A stretch of DNA of 64,000 nucleotides, from the NCBI GenBank assembly GCA_949987565.1, contig OX465113.1:819764-883763 (forward strand), written 5' to 3'. The notes under the pieces were generated by a model. The model was not told the origin of the DNA. It saw only the letters and a program-made list of their open reading frames with translations, and made no database searches. Numbering within the stretch: the stretch's first letter is position 1; each line of letters opens with the position of its first letter. A program made the position numbers and the translations under genes. The stretch is from Luidia sarsii (taxonomy: Eukaryota > Echinodermata > Asteroidea > Paxillosida > Luidiidae). Below are positions 11,833 through 52,800 of the stretch, in pieces.

Positions 11833-14800
11833 CTACACATAAATGACGGTAAAGCAAATGAGCATCTCTTCACTCCTCACTCCCATATTCTTCTTCATCA
11901 AAGTAGCAGAAACAATAGAGCCTTTACTTACTGTCCTAAAATCACCCGGCAGTTGCCGTCGAAAATAACACCCTTTTGACGGTCTGATTCCAAACAAGCT
12001 CTGGGTGTATACCTTAGGTAAGATGTTCTCAGGGCGTTGATTATTGTCATGCTAATCACAGAGTTAACCGCAGAAGGAATGTGCCATTTATTATGGTAAT
12101 ATGCTGGTAAATATATAGGTGATGTTGAAATCATACTAGTCTTAGTTACCTTGAAGGGTTCCCGAAACTGGCCTGTGACAATGTGTGACAAGACAATGCA
12201 ACTCTCACCGACATTCTGAACTTAACAGTTACTAACGTGGAAGGTTTCGAAACCGTCATTGACACAAAATACTTGGAGGAAAGGCCCAGCTGGTGCCTCT
12301 AAATTCTCGAAACCAATAAAAAAGAGGAATGACCAGCAGAATAAAAGCCAAGAATTAAAGACAAAAGTAATTTCCTGACGAGGATATGACAGGGATTACG
12401 TTGTTGTTCACCTCGTGGGAAAGCTTCGTTGACTGGAGATGTTCACGAACATTCTTACACTTACCACATTATCGACAAATCGGGAAAAGAGTGTAAGAAT
12501 TTTCCGGGGCTCCAATCAATACATGCAGTCCAAATCTTGGAGTCGATAGATGAGTGCTTGTGCCTTTCGAGACTGGGAGGTAAGCATGCAGCCAGTGTAA
12601 GCTCCCCACTGCTAATACTAATGCCAAGGCCCACACATGCCATTGATCCATTCTGAAAGGACACCGGATTAGGTAGCGAGCGCCCTCTCTTGAGTACAAT
12701 AGGTATTTAACCTGAAGTGGGCGGCGGGCTTCAATACACGTATTATTTTGGGTCAGTAACCCTCGGATGAATTTCAAAAGAGGGATCGGTCATTATGACC
12801 GGCATAAGCCTGAATACTCGGTGCAGTAACAGCTTGGCGCCTGCCTTGCAAGGCACGCTGCTCCGCCCTTTCCTCATCGTGTTCGGCAACCATTTCTCCA
12901 TTTGTTTTCCTGTGATTTTTGCCTCGTGACGCGTGAGGGAGAGGAGCAAATTAATATCCAACGTGTTTGATACTTTTGGGCCCGGCGGTGCGGGCAACCA
13001 ACCTCGCACATGGGTCGTGAAAATCCAGCTGACAATTCCATCCCAGCCTGACCTCAAAGACAATAGAAAGTGACCAAGCTGTTTATGTCACGTCAGACCA
13101 CCGAGATCTGAAACCGTTGTCACTGTTTGAGTGCACGATATGATTCCATCACTGGTAGTTTATGGCTAAGTGCACAGCACGACTGAGCAGCACGAGTCGC
13201 GTCTACGGCTGTGGCTTCCCTATAGCGCGCGTGTCTAAGGTATCCGCTCAGTCAGTCACTGACTACAGCCATTTCCGCAGACACAGACGCTAGATGTCCT
13301 ATATTATGTCCGGCCGCAGCCAGGTAACTGGGCCACGGCCTCGAAAGGCTGTTGGACTGGTACGCGTCATGGAGGAAGGTGGTACTGGTATGCTCATTAT
13401 GGCTCAGAGTGGAGTCAATTTACCCTCTGGCATATCCGTGCCATCCTATGCCCATCGTGTGTGATTTGTCCATGTTCATCACTGAAGAGGGAGGAGGGAG
13501 GGGGGAGAAAGGGGGAATTTCCCCAACCTAAATAAAATCCCCCTAAAGGAAAGTGGATGGAACCAACATCCTTGCCATTGGCGACCGACGATCCTTCCAT
13601 CGATGAAACTGTACTTTCCCCGATGGACACATTGTTTGGATTCAAAGCCTCGTGGCCCACACAGAGGAAGTGAACTCCAGCGCTCAATATTGCTCTCCCG
13701 ATAACAAACAGAACTAACGTTTCTTCTTGCATTTTATTTTACATTTTTTTTTTGGGGGGGGGAGGAGGGTGGGTTGTCATTTTCCTTTCTCTCGTACATT
13801 TTGTGCAGTGACCTTTTCTTTAGTTGTAATGACCCCTCTTCCGTCCGGGTTCATTTGATCGACACCACAAGGCGAGAGTTGGGAGGAGACACGTTGAGTA
13901 ATGTCTGTGAGGGCTCCGGCTGTGCTACCTGCGCACATTTTCAGCGTTGCTTTTTTTTTCAGCGGAATAAGCGCCCCGTTAACACAAAGCAAAAGAAACG
14001 AGTTCGAACGAGCAGAACCCCAGACTGTAAAACAAACCTGGGGAGAATAGTTTTGTCAGAGATGTTGGTGGTGGCCTAAGTGAGTGATTTCCAACAACTT
14101 TGAGGTTTTATTGACCAACTAGGAAAGCACTCGGAGAGTGGTGACCTCCGCCAATTAGTACCATTTACTGTAATGTTAACGACAATTTCAAATTGATCCA
14201 GAATCTGACCCGGATCATCACCCCCCCCCCCAAAAAAAAAAAAAAAAAAAAAAAAATTAACTCGACATTCTAGCTGTAAGCAATTAAGAACGATATATTC
14301 ATTACCTTTTGAGTTATTTTGTTAATAACACAGACAAAAAACGCCGGGAAAAACATTATAACCTCCATGGCGAAGGTAATAATTTTACCAGTTAACATTT
14401 TCAACAAGACTGGTGACAAAATGATGTTGATCGAAAAAAACAATTGATTAAGCCTTCACCCAACACTGAGCGAACCCTGTGATGTACTCGCAGTTTGCCT
14501 TTCCTCAGTTTTCAATCTGCGGAAACTGAAACTCTGAGATTTCTTGGAATACGATTTCCCCGAAATGGAAAGGACTTCGTCGAGAATTATTTATCACCGC
14601 GTGCAGGGGAGTGAGGGCCACCAATCAGCTTGTTGATTTCTGTTTCCATTTTGGTATATACTTGATGTGCTTCTTCAAATGTCATGAACCTATCAGAAGC
14701 CACAGGCGAGATTCCATCTTCTTGAACGCGAACATTCGTAGTAAATGCAAATACTCGTTCATAGAAGTATAAACAGATCTGGTTTTGGCTTTCGAAGTCA

Positions 14801-15047
14801 CCGCCATCACGTTAACGGTCGTGGCCTGGTAGATAAAGGACGCACTAATCCAGTCCGCCTGGCTCTTCAGATAATCACATCAGATGCTAGGGCGACCTTT
14901 TCCTCGTATCCCACGCCATTAAACGCGAGCCTCTCACTAGAACATGCCTGTAGTCACTGCCATACCAACGCCGTTCATCATTGTAAGTGCTGTGCCTCAT
15001 CAGCATAGAATAATTCGGTCTATAATGTGGGTGTCACTGTAGGCACT
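11833..15047. other. Intergenic or intronic, no supported exon
   Basis: Unique-looking sequence with only weak open frames. It contains a poly(C)/poly(A) run at 14221-14256 and a TTT/GGG run near 13745-13765. A minus-strand frame at 13415-13732 is open but unrecognised. Confidence 0.4.
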
Positions 15048-15332
15048 TCAACGTTCGCAAACATTTCGAGGGCATATTTCGATCATAAAAATCCCTATCA
15101 CAATGAAAGGTACGCCGAGTGAGATTTTGCAATGAGCGACATATTCTGGTTTACCAGGTGTGGGCGGACAGAATGGCTCAAAAGTACAGAGATAAATCGT
15201 GCCAAGTGCGAAAACCACGTACTGGTGTAATTGACCAAATCCGTATAAAATAGCTAGGCCTATACATGTATGTGGGTATGCGATACCCTCGCAGTGAAGA
15301 AGACTTGAATACCAATTCTCAGAACTGATCAA
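15048..15332 (-). CDS. Candidate multi-pass membrane protein fragment
   Basis: A 94-codon minus-strand frame has two hydrophobic stretches: IGLAILYGFGQLHQYVVFAL and, after FEPFCPPTPGKPEYVAHC, SLGVPFIVIGIFMIEI. The spacing of aromatic, Pro and Cys residues between the helices is reminiscent of the C-terminal half of TMEM272-like small membrane proteins. That is a remembered resemblance, not an alignment. An alternative is a short exon ending at a GTAAAC donor after CPPTP. No neighbouring exons were found, so it may be a fragment or chance. Confidence 0.25.
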   Translation of the reverse strand: MISSENWYSSLLHCEGIAYPHTCIGLAILYGFGQLHQYVVFALGTIYLCTFEPFCPPTPGKPEYVAHCKISLGVPFIVIGIFMIEICPRNVCER

Positions 15333-15469
15333 CTTTCATTAAATTGGAAGAACAATCAGCACCTCTGGAGATCAAAGTTTGTCTTCTTGCTTCCGGGGTA
15401 CGCGCCATAATTACTGGGAAAAAAACTGAGGAGGGACGGATGGACTGACACCAAGTATAATTCTTATTA

Positions 15470-16602
15470 GCTTTTCCGCCGCTTCCAGGGAAGCGGAAAA
15501 GCTATATCTTTTGTTCTGATTTTTGTTTTTCGTCTTCTTCTTCTCCCCAAAAGCCCATAGACAATGCACAGGGGTTTTGTAAGCACGACTTTGGTCATTG
15601 AACAGACTTGGATTTTTTCCAAACGTGGCAAATGCATAAAGCCCATGCTGAAATTGATCCTAAACACCTTGATATCATCATGACGTCATCACGTGTCACG
15701 TGACATTGCTTTAAAGGGGCAAATTTCAAAATCCATTAAAAGCAAAAGTACAAGTTCGTTTGGTTTCAACTTTGCACTGTATCTAAGTTGGGAAAAGGTG
15801 TATCAAAAAATTGCCATCAATTGACCGTGACGTCATCTCATGAATATTTATGAGGTCATGAACTTTTCAGATTTTTACACTGAAATGAGCATATTTGGCC
15901 AACGGAGCGAGATTTCTTTCCATTTTTTCAAACTTGGCAAATGCATAGAGCCAATGTTGAAGTTGTGCACAGTTGTCTTTAAAACTTCATGACGTCATTA
16001 CGTGTCACGTGACAGCGCTTTAAAGGGGCAAATTTCAAACTCCAATAAAAGCAAAAGTACAATTTCATTTGGTTTCAATTTTGCAGTATATCTAAGTTGG
16101 GAAAAGGTGTATCCAAAAATTGCCCTCATTTGATCGTGACGTCATCTCATGAATATTAATGAGGTCATAAACTTATAAGATTTTAACATTCAATTGAGCA
16201 TATTTGGCCAACAGAGTAGGATTTTGTTCATTTTTTCAATTATATCTATTGGGGATGTAGTTTAGAAACAGCCTCCGGGGCCAAAATGCCATGACGCAAT
16301 CGTGACGTCATCAAAATGCGTGTTTTTAAAACGCATATTTGTCAAAGGTCAATCGTCTCGAAATTTGGTGGGCATTTAGCTATCGGGCTAGACATTCTAA
16401 ATCCTGAGTTTGGAAGCAATTGACCATTGTTCAGAATTATTATGATTTTTTGAAAAATATAATGAAGTCCCATAAACTTTGTGCACAAAATATTTACGTG
16501 CGTTTTGGGTTAGGAATGGAGGTTACGGGTTCGAATCTCGTTGATGTCAATTCTTTTTTCATCAATTTTTTTTTTTTTTAAGAGAACCAGATGCGGAAAA
16601 GC
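15470..16602. mobile_element. Non-autonomous DNA transposon with ATTA duplication
   Basis: The element starts GCTTTTCCGC and ends GCGGAAAAGC (10-bp terminal inverted repeats), flanked on both sides by ATTA (15466-15469 and 16603-16606). The left end also contains a hairpin in which GCTTTTCCGC is followed 13 bases later by its complement. The interior has two diverged copies of a 309-bp unit (about 15590-15897 and 15900-16205). Each carries two TGACGTCA palindromes and a CACGTGTCACGTGAC motif. No transposase frame is visible, so it would depend on a relative elsewhere. Confidence 0.7.
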
Positions 16603-16606
16603 ATTA

Positions 16607-19302
16607 TGTTCTGTTTGCCAACAGACATAAATCTCTAGTTACCCATGTACACGTTTTGTAACTTTTGAGTCACTCTGTCCGCCCATACTGTATCAGTCCA
16701 AATGCGTGACTGTTGACTCGAGATAGGCAGATGGGCCGTGTCGCTCAGTCAACTCGGTATAGGAACCCGTGCAGTAGTCTAGACTTCCTCTGATTGTCCG
16801 CGAACCCAGGCACTGACGGGGCCTCGCATAACCAAAGTCACTCACCATCGAAACCTTCGACCGGGTTGTTGTTATTTTATCCTGGAAGCACGGGGCAATT
16901 AGTCACTAATCACGACTGGGAACACCGACGGATTTCTTCACCTTGGGCTTATCTTTGTGGCGGGGCTGCACGTGCCACCAGGGGCCTGACTCCATTCTGT
17001 GATCTGCGGCATGATATCCGTCCTCTAGAAGCACAGGAAAATAAATGCCCTGTCATGTTGAATGGCCTCATTATTAGAACCAGCAGAAACCTACAGATCG
17101 TAGAACGTAAATACACATCTTTCGATCCTATAGCTTCTTAAAGGTTCCGCTTGGAGTTAGAGGAAAGGTTGATTGAAATACCACGGGGATAAGTAACGGC
17201 GTAGGATTGGACTAGTTTTAGGTTTGGGACTACCCAGTGCCCAGTGAGTGTCGAGATGCACGCCCATTGCCCAACATGATTCAATTCCTCGTCACCATAA
17301 TGCCATAATTTTTACCAGTAGTTCACTCAGTTGATATTTGGCCGAATAGTGGTTAAAGTTTGACGGCATGTTGGTGGTGTATCGGACAAGCCGCGTTCAG
17401 TTTCATCGATGAGCTGTCTAAACTGCCTTGCCTGTGGATAAAATGCTACGCTCGATAGAGATAGATGAATCGGTGGTTATCCACATCTATCTAGGTTAGA
17501 CAAACACTGTAGTCCACACAACGTCAGAGGCCGGCAATGAAGCCTTAGGGAAATACGGTCGGTTACCCTGCTCATCTGAAAAAGGGGTTCTTTCACAAGT
17601 ATAATTAAACAGATGAGCATTTTCCTGCAGGTTTATGAAACTGGGCCCCCAATATGTCAGAGTTTGAAATCTGACCACTCGATCACTGTGAAACTATTGC
17701 GCAACATTTTGATAAAAGCTGGTAAAAATATATCAACTGGAAACCTATGGGATTGAAAACCCGCCTGCTTGATTGTGTTAGTCAGAACCAATCATAAAAA
17801 CCCAGTACTTTCTGATCTGAGGATTCCAGATCAAGTACCGGGCATGCACTGTTTCTTCGATACCTTTTGCCCGACGTGTGACAGAGTATCAGCGCTCCCG
17901 CCCACTGAGAAGGGAGGAATCCAGGCATCTGGTTTAAGGCTGGGGGATTGCGGGCGAAATGGTTAGCAACGGCAATGACCACGCGGGAAAACCCCTTTCA
18001 AAAGGTCCTTATCTCATCCCGGATTCCTTGGCCATACGGACGGAAATAACGCACGAGTCTACGGCAATTGGCGAGTGGCAACTCAGCCTGCGCGTTCCAT
18101 AGGCTCGTGTGTTAGGGCCTACTTGAACCCGCTGTTTATGACTCTAGTCATGGTCTTCAATGGTTTTGAAAAAAGGGGAATTTTTTTCTCGTTTATTTTC
18201 GGCATTCAGTGAAAACGTAGGTCTGCTGGTATAGCCTGTATATATACACAGTCGGTTTTATAATGACTCATGCACGGAGTGCTGCTCTACCGTTCTTAGT
18301 CAATCGAGGCTGAGAAATGGAATTCATTCTACATGAACCATGTGCCATTGAAGAGATTCAAAAATTGATTCAAATAGTTTGTCAATTGGCAAAATTATTC
18401 GCCCACTTCTTGGTCTGGTTTTATGAGGAATTATGGGAGTTTGTGAGCGGTTTTTACCTAGGCCTATACGATCCTACAGCTTGGGGTTTATTCACCACTT
18501 ACTTTAGGAGAGGACCCATTTCTAACAACGCTGGTCAAACACTTGGTTCAATTTCAATTTCAAGATATTCCATACTCTGAAAATGAACTTTAAGATACTT
18601 AGTGAAATGGTGTCCATTAAAGTGTGTCATCACCATGTGCGTTGTGAGTTGTGACCATTGGTTGACATATTTGTTGATATCGTAGGCGTGTTCTGTCGCA
18701 CCAATGTAGCTTTCTTATGGTTTGTATAAAGGATGTACCAAAATCCGATCATAAAACCAAATTAATGAAATGGACGGCGAGAAATTACGTAAGAACAACA
18801 GTGTCTTTACTCGCTTTGCAGGTCGCTATAGATTGGGCTAGGAGCATGCGCAGTGGTACGAAAGCGACCCAAATCTACTAGGCCACGCCCCTAACAGGTC
18901 AGAGCGGTGCACGCATCCTCCTTCCGCTACGTTATCAATTCGTGGCGCTATTCCGGTAGGTTTTGTGGTAGACTTGATCTCAAGGCTGCCTTTGGTAAAC
19001 ATGTTTGCCTTTGATATAGGTCTGTATGGCGTAAGTCTGGACATTTACTGGGTCTTGACCAAAGGCTCGTTCCATTGTCTTGTGCTGGCACGACCACAAT
19101 ACATGGATATAAAGTTATTCAGGAAAGACTCTTTGCATCAATACATGACTTCGTTGCTCTCATGGTATCGAATCAAAGTTATACTTGGATATGTGCCAAT
19201 AATACCACTACGGTACGGATGTGTTTACTTCCAAATAGTTCGCCGCTCTTCAAGTATCCATGCTCACCAAACCCCAGTGACGAAATCGCTTTTTTAGTAC
19301 AC
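16607..19302. other. Intergenic, no supported gene
   Basis: The longest frames (16794-17141 plus, 18317-18580 plus, 18965-19297 plus) are unrecognised and have no coherent splice context. A GAGCATGCGCAG motif is at 18842-18852. Confidence 0.4.
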
Positions 19303-19303
19303 C

Positions 19304-19334
<31 letters not shown>

Positions 19335-19353
19335 GGGGGGAGAGGAGGAGGAG

Positions 19354-19414
<61 letters not shown>

Positions 19415-19690
19415 GAGGGAGAGAGAGGAGAGGAGGAGCTTGGAAGGGAGAGGGAGTGAGACGGATAGAGAGGAGAAGAGAGAGAGTGAGAGAGAGAAAG
19501 GGAGGGAGAGAGGAGGAGAGAGGATGAGCCTGGAAGGGAGGGAGAGGGAGTGAGATGGATAGAGAGGAGAAGAGAGAGAGGGGGACAGAGATAAGGGGAG
19601 AGGGGTGGAGAGAGTGAGCACGAAAGATAGAGGGATAAAGACAGACACAGAGGGAGAGAGATATAGAGAGGGAGGGGGAGGGAAAGGGGT
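19303..19690. repeat. GA-rich purine tract
   Basis: About 390 bases almost entirely purine on the plus strand: (GA)n with GGA, AGGAGG and GAGGGAG interruptions, including a pure (GA) stretch near 19360-19410. It generates long artificial Ser/Leu/Pro frames on the minus strand. Such tracts can form triplex or H-DNA. Confidence 0.95.
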
Positions 19691-20262
19691 GACCTGACTT
19701 CGTCCATGTAGTCCAATACCATCGCCCAAATGAAATGTACATTGTGGTTTTGTCGTTAAGGACGGAGCGTTATTGTGCTCGTTGCTAAACCAGACTACTC
19801 ATCTCAAAACTATTACCGAAAACTTGATTAGCCGATGTGTTTTCCGGTTGAACGTGGACATAAAAATCATACGGAAGAGTTTCGGACTGAGCCATGAGTA
19901 AGAAATGACCAGAAATAATTTTTAAAAAGTCTTTGCAGATGTGGGGGCGCCATCAGTCACCCTTCGTTTGGAAGCAAACCTAAAAGTTGCCCTTAGTCTC
20001 ATAAATGAGGTAGGAGGGGATGTGGAACCACTCACGCAGGTCCCACGCATGACCATCTATACCGCCCACTAACCATTCCGTATCCGTCGAGATTATGTAA
20101 CCCAACTGTTTGTATATCGACTCCTAAATGAATCACCTGTGTGACAAACAGGATGTTGCAGGTTGCATGGAATTGCCCTTGGACAGGTGTTGAACTTAAA
20201 CAAATCCATGAAAAACAGACTGGGAACTTTCAGACAAAATATGAAGACAACTTTGACTGGAC

Positions 20263-20342
20263 CGGAATTTGATTCCAAGAGACCTCTGGTTTTGCGTATC
20301 AACGCTCGACCATCTGAGCTACCCAGCCCTTAGATGGTGGCC
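20263..20342 (-). repeat. tRNA-derived repeat (SINE-like), minus strand
   Basis: On the reverse strand the sequence has an A-box (TAGCTCAGATGG), an anticodon-arm-like segment (CGCAAAACCAGAGGTCTC) and a degraded B-box. It is preceded by GGCCACCATCTAAGGGCTGG, which is shared with the copies near 33.3 and 60.7 kb. It is not a functional tRNA. Confidence 0.7.
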
Positions 20343-20592
20343 TTCTCAAATAGTCATCTGGTGTTTGCCGGGGTAGGCCTAATTAACATTATTGTAGCAA
20401 GAGTAATGTCCCAAACGATGTTGCAAACTGCTTACTGACTAAAATTACAAATTAATCCCTACCCTACTCCTTGCCCTTCCCTTTGATCTCTCCCTACCAG
20501 CTTCACTCTTTGTCCTCTGTTTCTCATCCGTGTGCTATTCACTCTCTCCCCCCTTCCTTCGTGTACATGTATCTGTTTTGTCCTTGTCACTC

Positions 20593-20648
20593 TGCCTTTG
20601 AGAAAGGTCCTGCTAGGATCGAAACGTCAGGCCCACTCAATTTTAAGA
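20593..20648 (+). repeat. Copy of the 'GAGAAAGGTCCTG' repeat core
   Basis: The motif GAGAAAGGTCCTGCTAGGAT with the following GAAACGTCAGGC recurs in this window (inverted pair at 32961-33075; related copies at 23720-23761, 39503-39558, 60592-60645). It is probably the conserved part of a dispersed SINE-like family, since two copies lie close to tRNA-like heads. Confidence 0.65.
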
Positions 20649-20699
20649 TTAAAAATTACAAATTGTGAACATTAAAAGCTGATGTACATGGTGTCATCG

Positions 20700-22180
20700 C
20701 GAATCACCTTCTTGATATTTCCACGATGCAAACCTTCACATCTGAACTGAGTCGGTTTGTGACCATTTCCGGCCCGGTGGTCTCAGTCCATAACATTTTG
20801 AAGCGTACTTGTAGTGCTACTGCAACACTGCCAGCAATGAAGATAGATTAATCCGCGGACGAGGCTGACGACGATTATTTGCTGGACCCTGTAGCATCTC
20901 AGTGACCCACGTATGGCCGTTTAACCTTTGACCTTCACATCTGTAGACGCCGCCGGCATAACGGCGACTCAGCTGGCGCCGATGGTATCTTTCTTTATAG
21001 TTGTATTTGTCGCATAACTTTGAAAGGAAAAAGGAAATTGGACAGTTTTCTCCCTCTATCTCTCCCCTGACTGGCTGAACAATAAACATCAGGGGATCAT
21101 TTCCTTCTGCGTGTTTGTGTATTGTTGTGGTTGTTTATGCTTTGCTCGCTCCGTGCCCTGTAGCTTTTGGGCAGTTTGGGTCATGGTTTGGTATCTGTTT
21201 TTCGATTTGTTTTTAAGTGTTTATTTCCTGGTGATTTTTTTACAATGATGAATTTGCGGTGAGTAATTGTATTCACTCAAACGGAGTCGTACACGGCTGT
21301 TCATGCAATTAATAGGCATCTTAATTGTGACCTTCCACACGGTTACATTTACACATGGTGAGGTTGGGGTCTGTAGCAAAGTATCAAGATTAAAGCATTA
21401 CTTAATTCTTTCAAAATTTCATGGAAAGTAACCTTTGGCTAAAGATTTCTTTGCAAGTTTTATGGAGAGCTTGAAGATGTGCACAGATTGAAGGCGTATC
21501 ATGGAGTTCCCTTCCTCCGTTGGTATACAGTCTTGAGCGCAACAGGAAGGACTGGGGAAAGGGTTATATGGCTGTGCAATAATAGGAGCACCCCTCCAAT
21601 CTCAGCTCCATATCATGGCTCCATAAACTGTCTGACGGAGGGCCTGCCCTTAGGGCGCAGTGCGTTGTAGCTAATGCCCCACTCTATTCAGGTCCGATCC
21701 ACTATACACTCGGCTTTTGTGTTTGGTCCTTAGAATCAGATGGAGATCCTGCAATGGAACTATACGGTTTGTCAAGCAGCGCTATAGCTATAGCCTGGCA
21801 CACAACAAGATACTCGAATGGCTGGTTGCGGGAGAAAAGGAAACGGATGGTAAATCGAGCTGTGACTGAGAGCCAAGGACACTGGGATGGGGGGGGGGGG
21901 GTGGCTGGTGCCTCCGTGGGGGAGCTACACGCGTGGTAGAGCACACGACGAGCCGTGACGTACGCCAGCGGAGCATGCGCAGTGCCGTCGTGGTCCTTCC
22001 CGCATCGGGCATGCAGTGCGAAGCCCGGCAGCGGTGCCTGTCAGTTACTGATCTGACGTGCATGGATGAGCAGTGAACGCTGGAAATCCTTGTTCCACCG
22101 TAAACAACCCTCAGGATTTTGTTGTGTTCAATAAACGACGGCCACACGTGTGTGTGTGCTTTGAGCCGGACTGCACCAAG
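20700..22180. other. Tie upstream region
   Basis: No exon recognised. It carries a poly(G) run near 21889-21901. A GAGCATGCGCAG motif at 21971-21982 is about 200 bases before the Tie start codon and matches the NRF1-type palindrome core. This would be the proximal promoter and 5' UTR if transcription starts nearby; no TATA box was identified. Confidence 0.35.
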
Positions 22181-49846
<27,666 letters not shown>

Positions 49847-52800
49847 CCTGACCAAAGGCTATCAGTTACGGAGGGCTACACCACGAACTGACCGTACCGA
49901 GCCCAGAGGCTACAGCGACCAGTTGTGACCCGTGGTGATACCCGTGTGATTGTGTGCTCTCTAAATGGCAATTAGTCTACAGTTAGCTGTCAAGTTCAAT
50001 TCGTGAACTCTGCTTCCCTCTGCCATAGTAAATGAACGAGTTAGATAACTGTATGCAAATGAGTGGCAGCCCTTGTTCTCCCATTGGCCAGCCAGCTGTT
50101 GCATTATGCAAGACCGTGCCCGGATTAGCCGTGTGATTGGTGGACTCTGTAATAGTGCTCATCCAATAGTCATCTGATAAGCTTGCTTACTTCCAAGCAC
50201 CGGTACGCGCTATGCATGCCTTTCATGGGCATTTGACGAGGATTGTGATTCATGACCTGCAATGTACAAAACAGTATACAAGACCATAACGATACTAAAC
50301 ATAGTGCAGCTTGCTTATGCATAATGCATGAGGGATGTTCCACGTGACCGTGCCTATTATTGGTCATGTATGATGTATATGCAAGACCACAATACAAAAT
50401 GTTACCGCCTTTCTTATCCCTGGAATGTCGTTAATTTTTAGCAGATTATTTACTCGTGGAAGACAAGGAATCATATTTTCATAAAATATGGTATTTGAAA
50501 CTTACAGTAAAATATTGCAAGCATATAGCATTGTTTTGCTTTGTTGGCAAAAATGGCACCTAATTATGGTACATTGCAATAGACATATGTAAATAGATTG
50601 ACCTGTTTGCAATATAATGTCAATAGCTTGCAATTTTAAGATTCTAAAAAAAAAGACTTTGAAGACAATACGAATGGCCTTTGTTGGACGTGAAAGGTAT
50701 GTGACGTCATACAGGCCTATATTCAGACAGACTGACGGACTGACAGACGAATATAACTTGAGGAAATAGTTTTGCTCCAGAAGTACTTATCATTAAGGGA
50801 AGATAATTGTATCAACCAAGAATGAGATTCGGATGTCTCTGTGCTGTAAATGGTGCTTGCCTATTAATATAGGTCGATGTTTCTGTCCTGAAGGGATGTT
50901 CAAATGACAACATAAATTACTTGCCAATTAACTGGTCGTTAAATGAGTGGATGACATAACTTGTTACATTACTGAACCAAATAATTACCTATTTGAATAG
51001 CTAAGTGTATAAGCGTCATAAATGATTTGTGGACGATCTTTTTATTTTGGACATTTGTGGCGGGATCTTGTCCAGTATTTTAATCTGTGTGGTAAACTGT
51101 AGGTCTACAGCACAAATTGGAAACATAATGAGAAGATATAGGGCCCGACGTTCTGTGTCCTTCATCACTCCTTCTGCCCTAGAGGAAAGTCCCACAAGAA
51201 TGAAGATGTCTGGCTCCCTAATACTTTACCATTTAGTTGTGTATGCTATCTTATTCAGTAAGCAGATTACATAGTATTTGGTATTATCATTCTATGGACA
51301 TATGTTGTACGTCGTCATTTCTACTTTTCTATACAAAAGCCGATTGAACTACAAAATTACCATTTGTAAATATGTACATAGTGAGGTTTTTTGGCAATCA
51401 ACACACTGTACACATATATTTTCAATATGCCTTATGGGTATCAACTTGCCGTAACTGTGATACTACTTATAAAAGTCGAGATATTTTTTGATGTTCGCTA
51501 CCCTGTGAAATAGTCGCTGCATACAGTCGCGTGGTAATCAGATAGGTAATGGAGTTTAAGTGTGTGATTAGGTTTATTATTGTTTATTTGCCCGGACCAA
51601 GAAATCCATGCAACCAATATGAAATTGGAGTCTCTAAACATGTGCAGGCATATTCATGCATATTAATTTTCTCAAAATCAATGAGATCCGCTCCTTTCTA
51701 AAAAGCACTTATCAGAATGATAATTTCTCCATGGATTTATTGGTAAATACGATCATAACTTGTCTTCATTTAGTACAAGAATAGTGTGATAAGCATTCTG
51801 AAACAAAGGGGCACTGAGCTGAATATTGAGAAAATGGTATGCATGTCATCTTGGAAAAAACCCTTTCATATCGACACTCATTCCTATTTTTGTGCTCGGT
51901 ACTATATTGTTTTACCACTGCAAGTTTGTTTACTAGCTAGCTTGGTTACATCAATAGCAGTCAAGAGCAGTGCTCTTTCATACCAATGATGATCATCTTT
52001 GAGTACATTAGCACGATATAGCATTTTCGGGATATGTGCTCTTTAAACTACAAAAGATGTCCTTTAATGTGTCCAGTCTCGTTAGATTAAATTAGTTTAC
52101 ATTACATTACATTAGAATTCTTTATTGCCCGCATAAAAACACAGATAATTTTCTTCCGTTGGTAGAAGAAAATTTCCGAAACATATAAACAACAAAAATG
52201 TCATGAACAAAACGATGTGTGTGATCAAAACAATGACATCGTTCATTGCCATTGTGACTTGCCATTTGCCAAGTATCACTTGTCATTCAGTTTCGCCATT
52301 CGCCGACTCCTCGTTTACTGGAGATTATAACACAATTACCGATATAAAAGTGCCTTACAGTATTATATGCTCGAACCATTTTAAGTGATCTAAGTTTTGT
52401 ATGATTCACACCTTATCCGATATACCGCCTCTTTTGGTAGCTGTAATGTTTTCGAAGTAAATGGTGCTGTAAATTTCGACGTATTAAAAGTAAGGAATAT
52501 AGTAGTTGTGTTAGTCTAAATTTGAACAGTAATTTGACAAAAACTAGTGACAGTATTACCGCCAGGATATCATGAATATTATAAGCAATTAGAGAGCCAC
52601 ATGCTATCGAGGCTACAGTACAGGAACATATCTTCAAATGCTTTCTCTTAAAGATTAATAAAGCACAGTTGTTGGGTACGATTTGGCGTATGTCATGCCA
52701 CCACAGATTCTCGTGAGTTATTAGGCTCACGTATATTCCAATACTGATTAACCAATTGAAGTCTTTCCAGGTTATCCGTGTCATTAATTAAAGAACAGCA

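Noticed and set aside
16500..16550. B-box-like GGGTTCGAATCTCG
   Set aside because: Lies inside the transposon-like element with no matching A-box at the right distance.
18317..18580. 87-codon hydrophobic plus-strand frame
   Set aside because: No recognised domain, no splice context, and it contains a common AGGCCTATA repeat string.
19179..19742. Three overlapping minus-strand frames up to 187 codons
   Set aside because: They are translations of the GA-rich tract (Ser/Leu/Pro repeats), with no real composition or domain.
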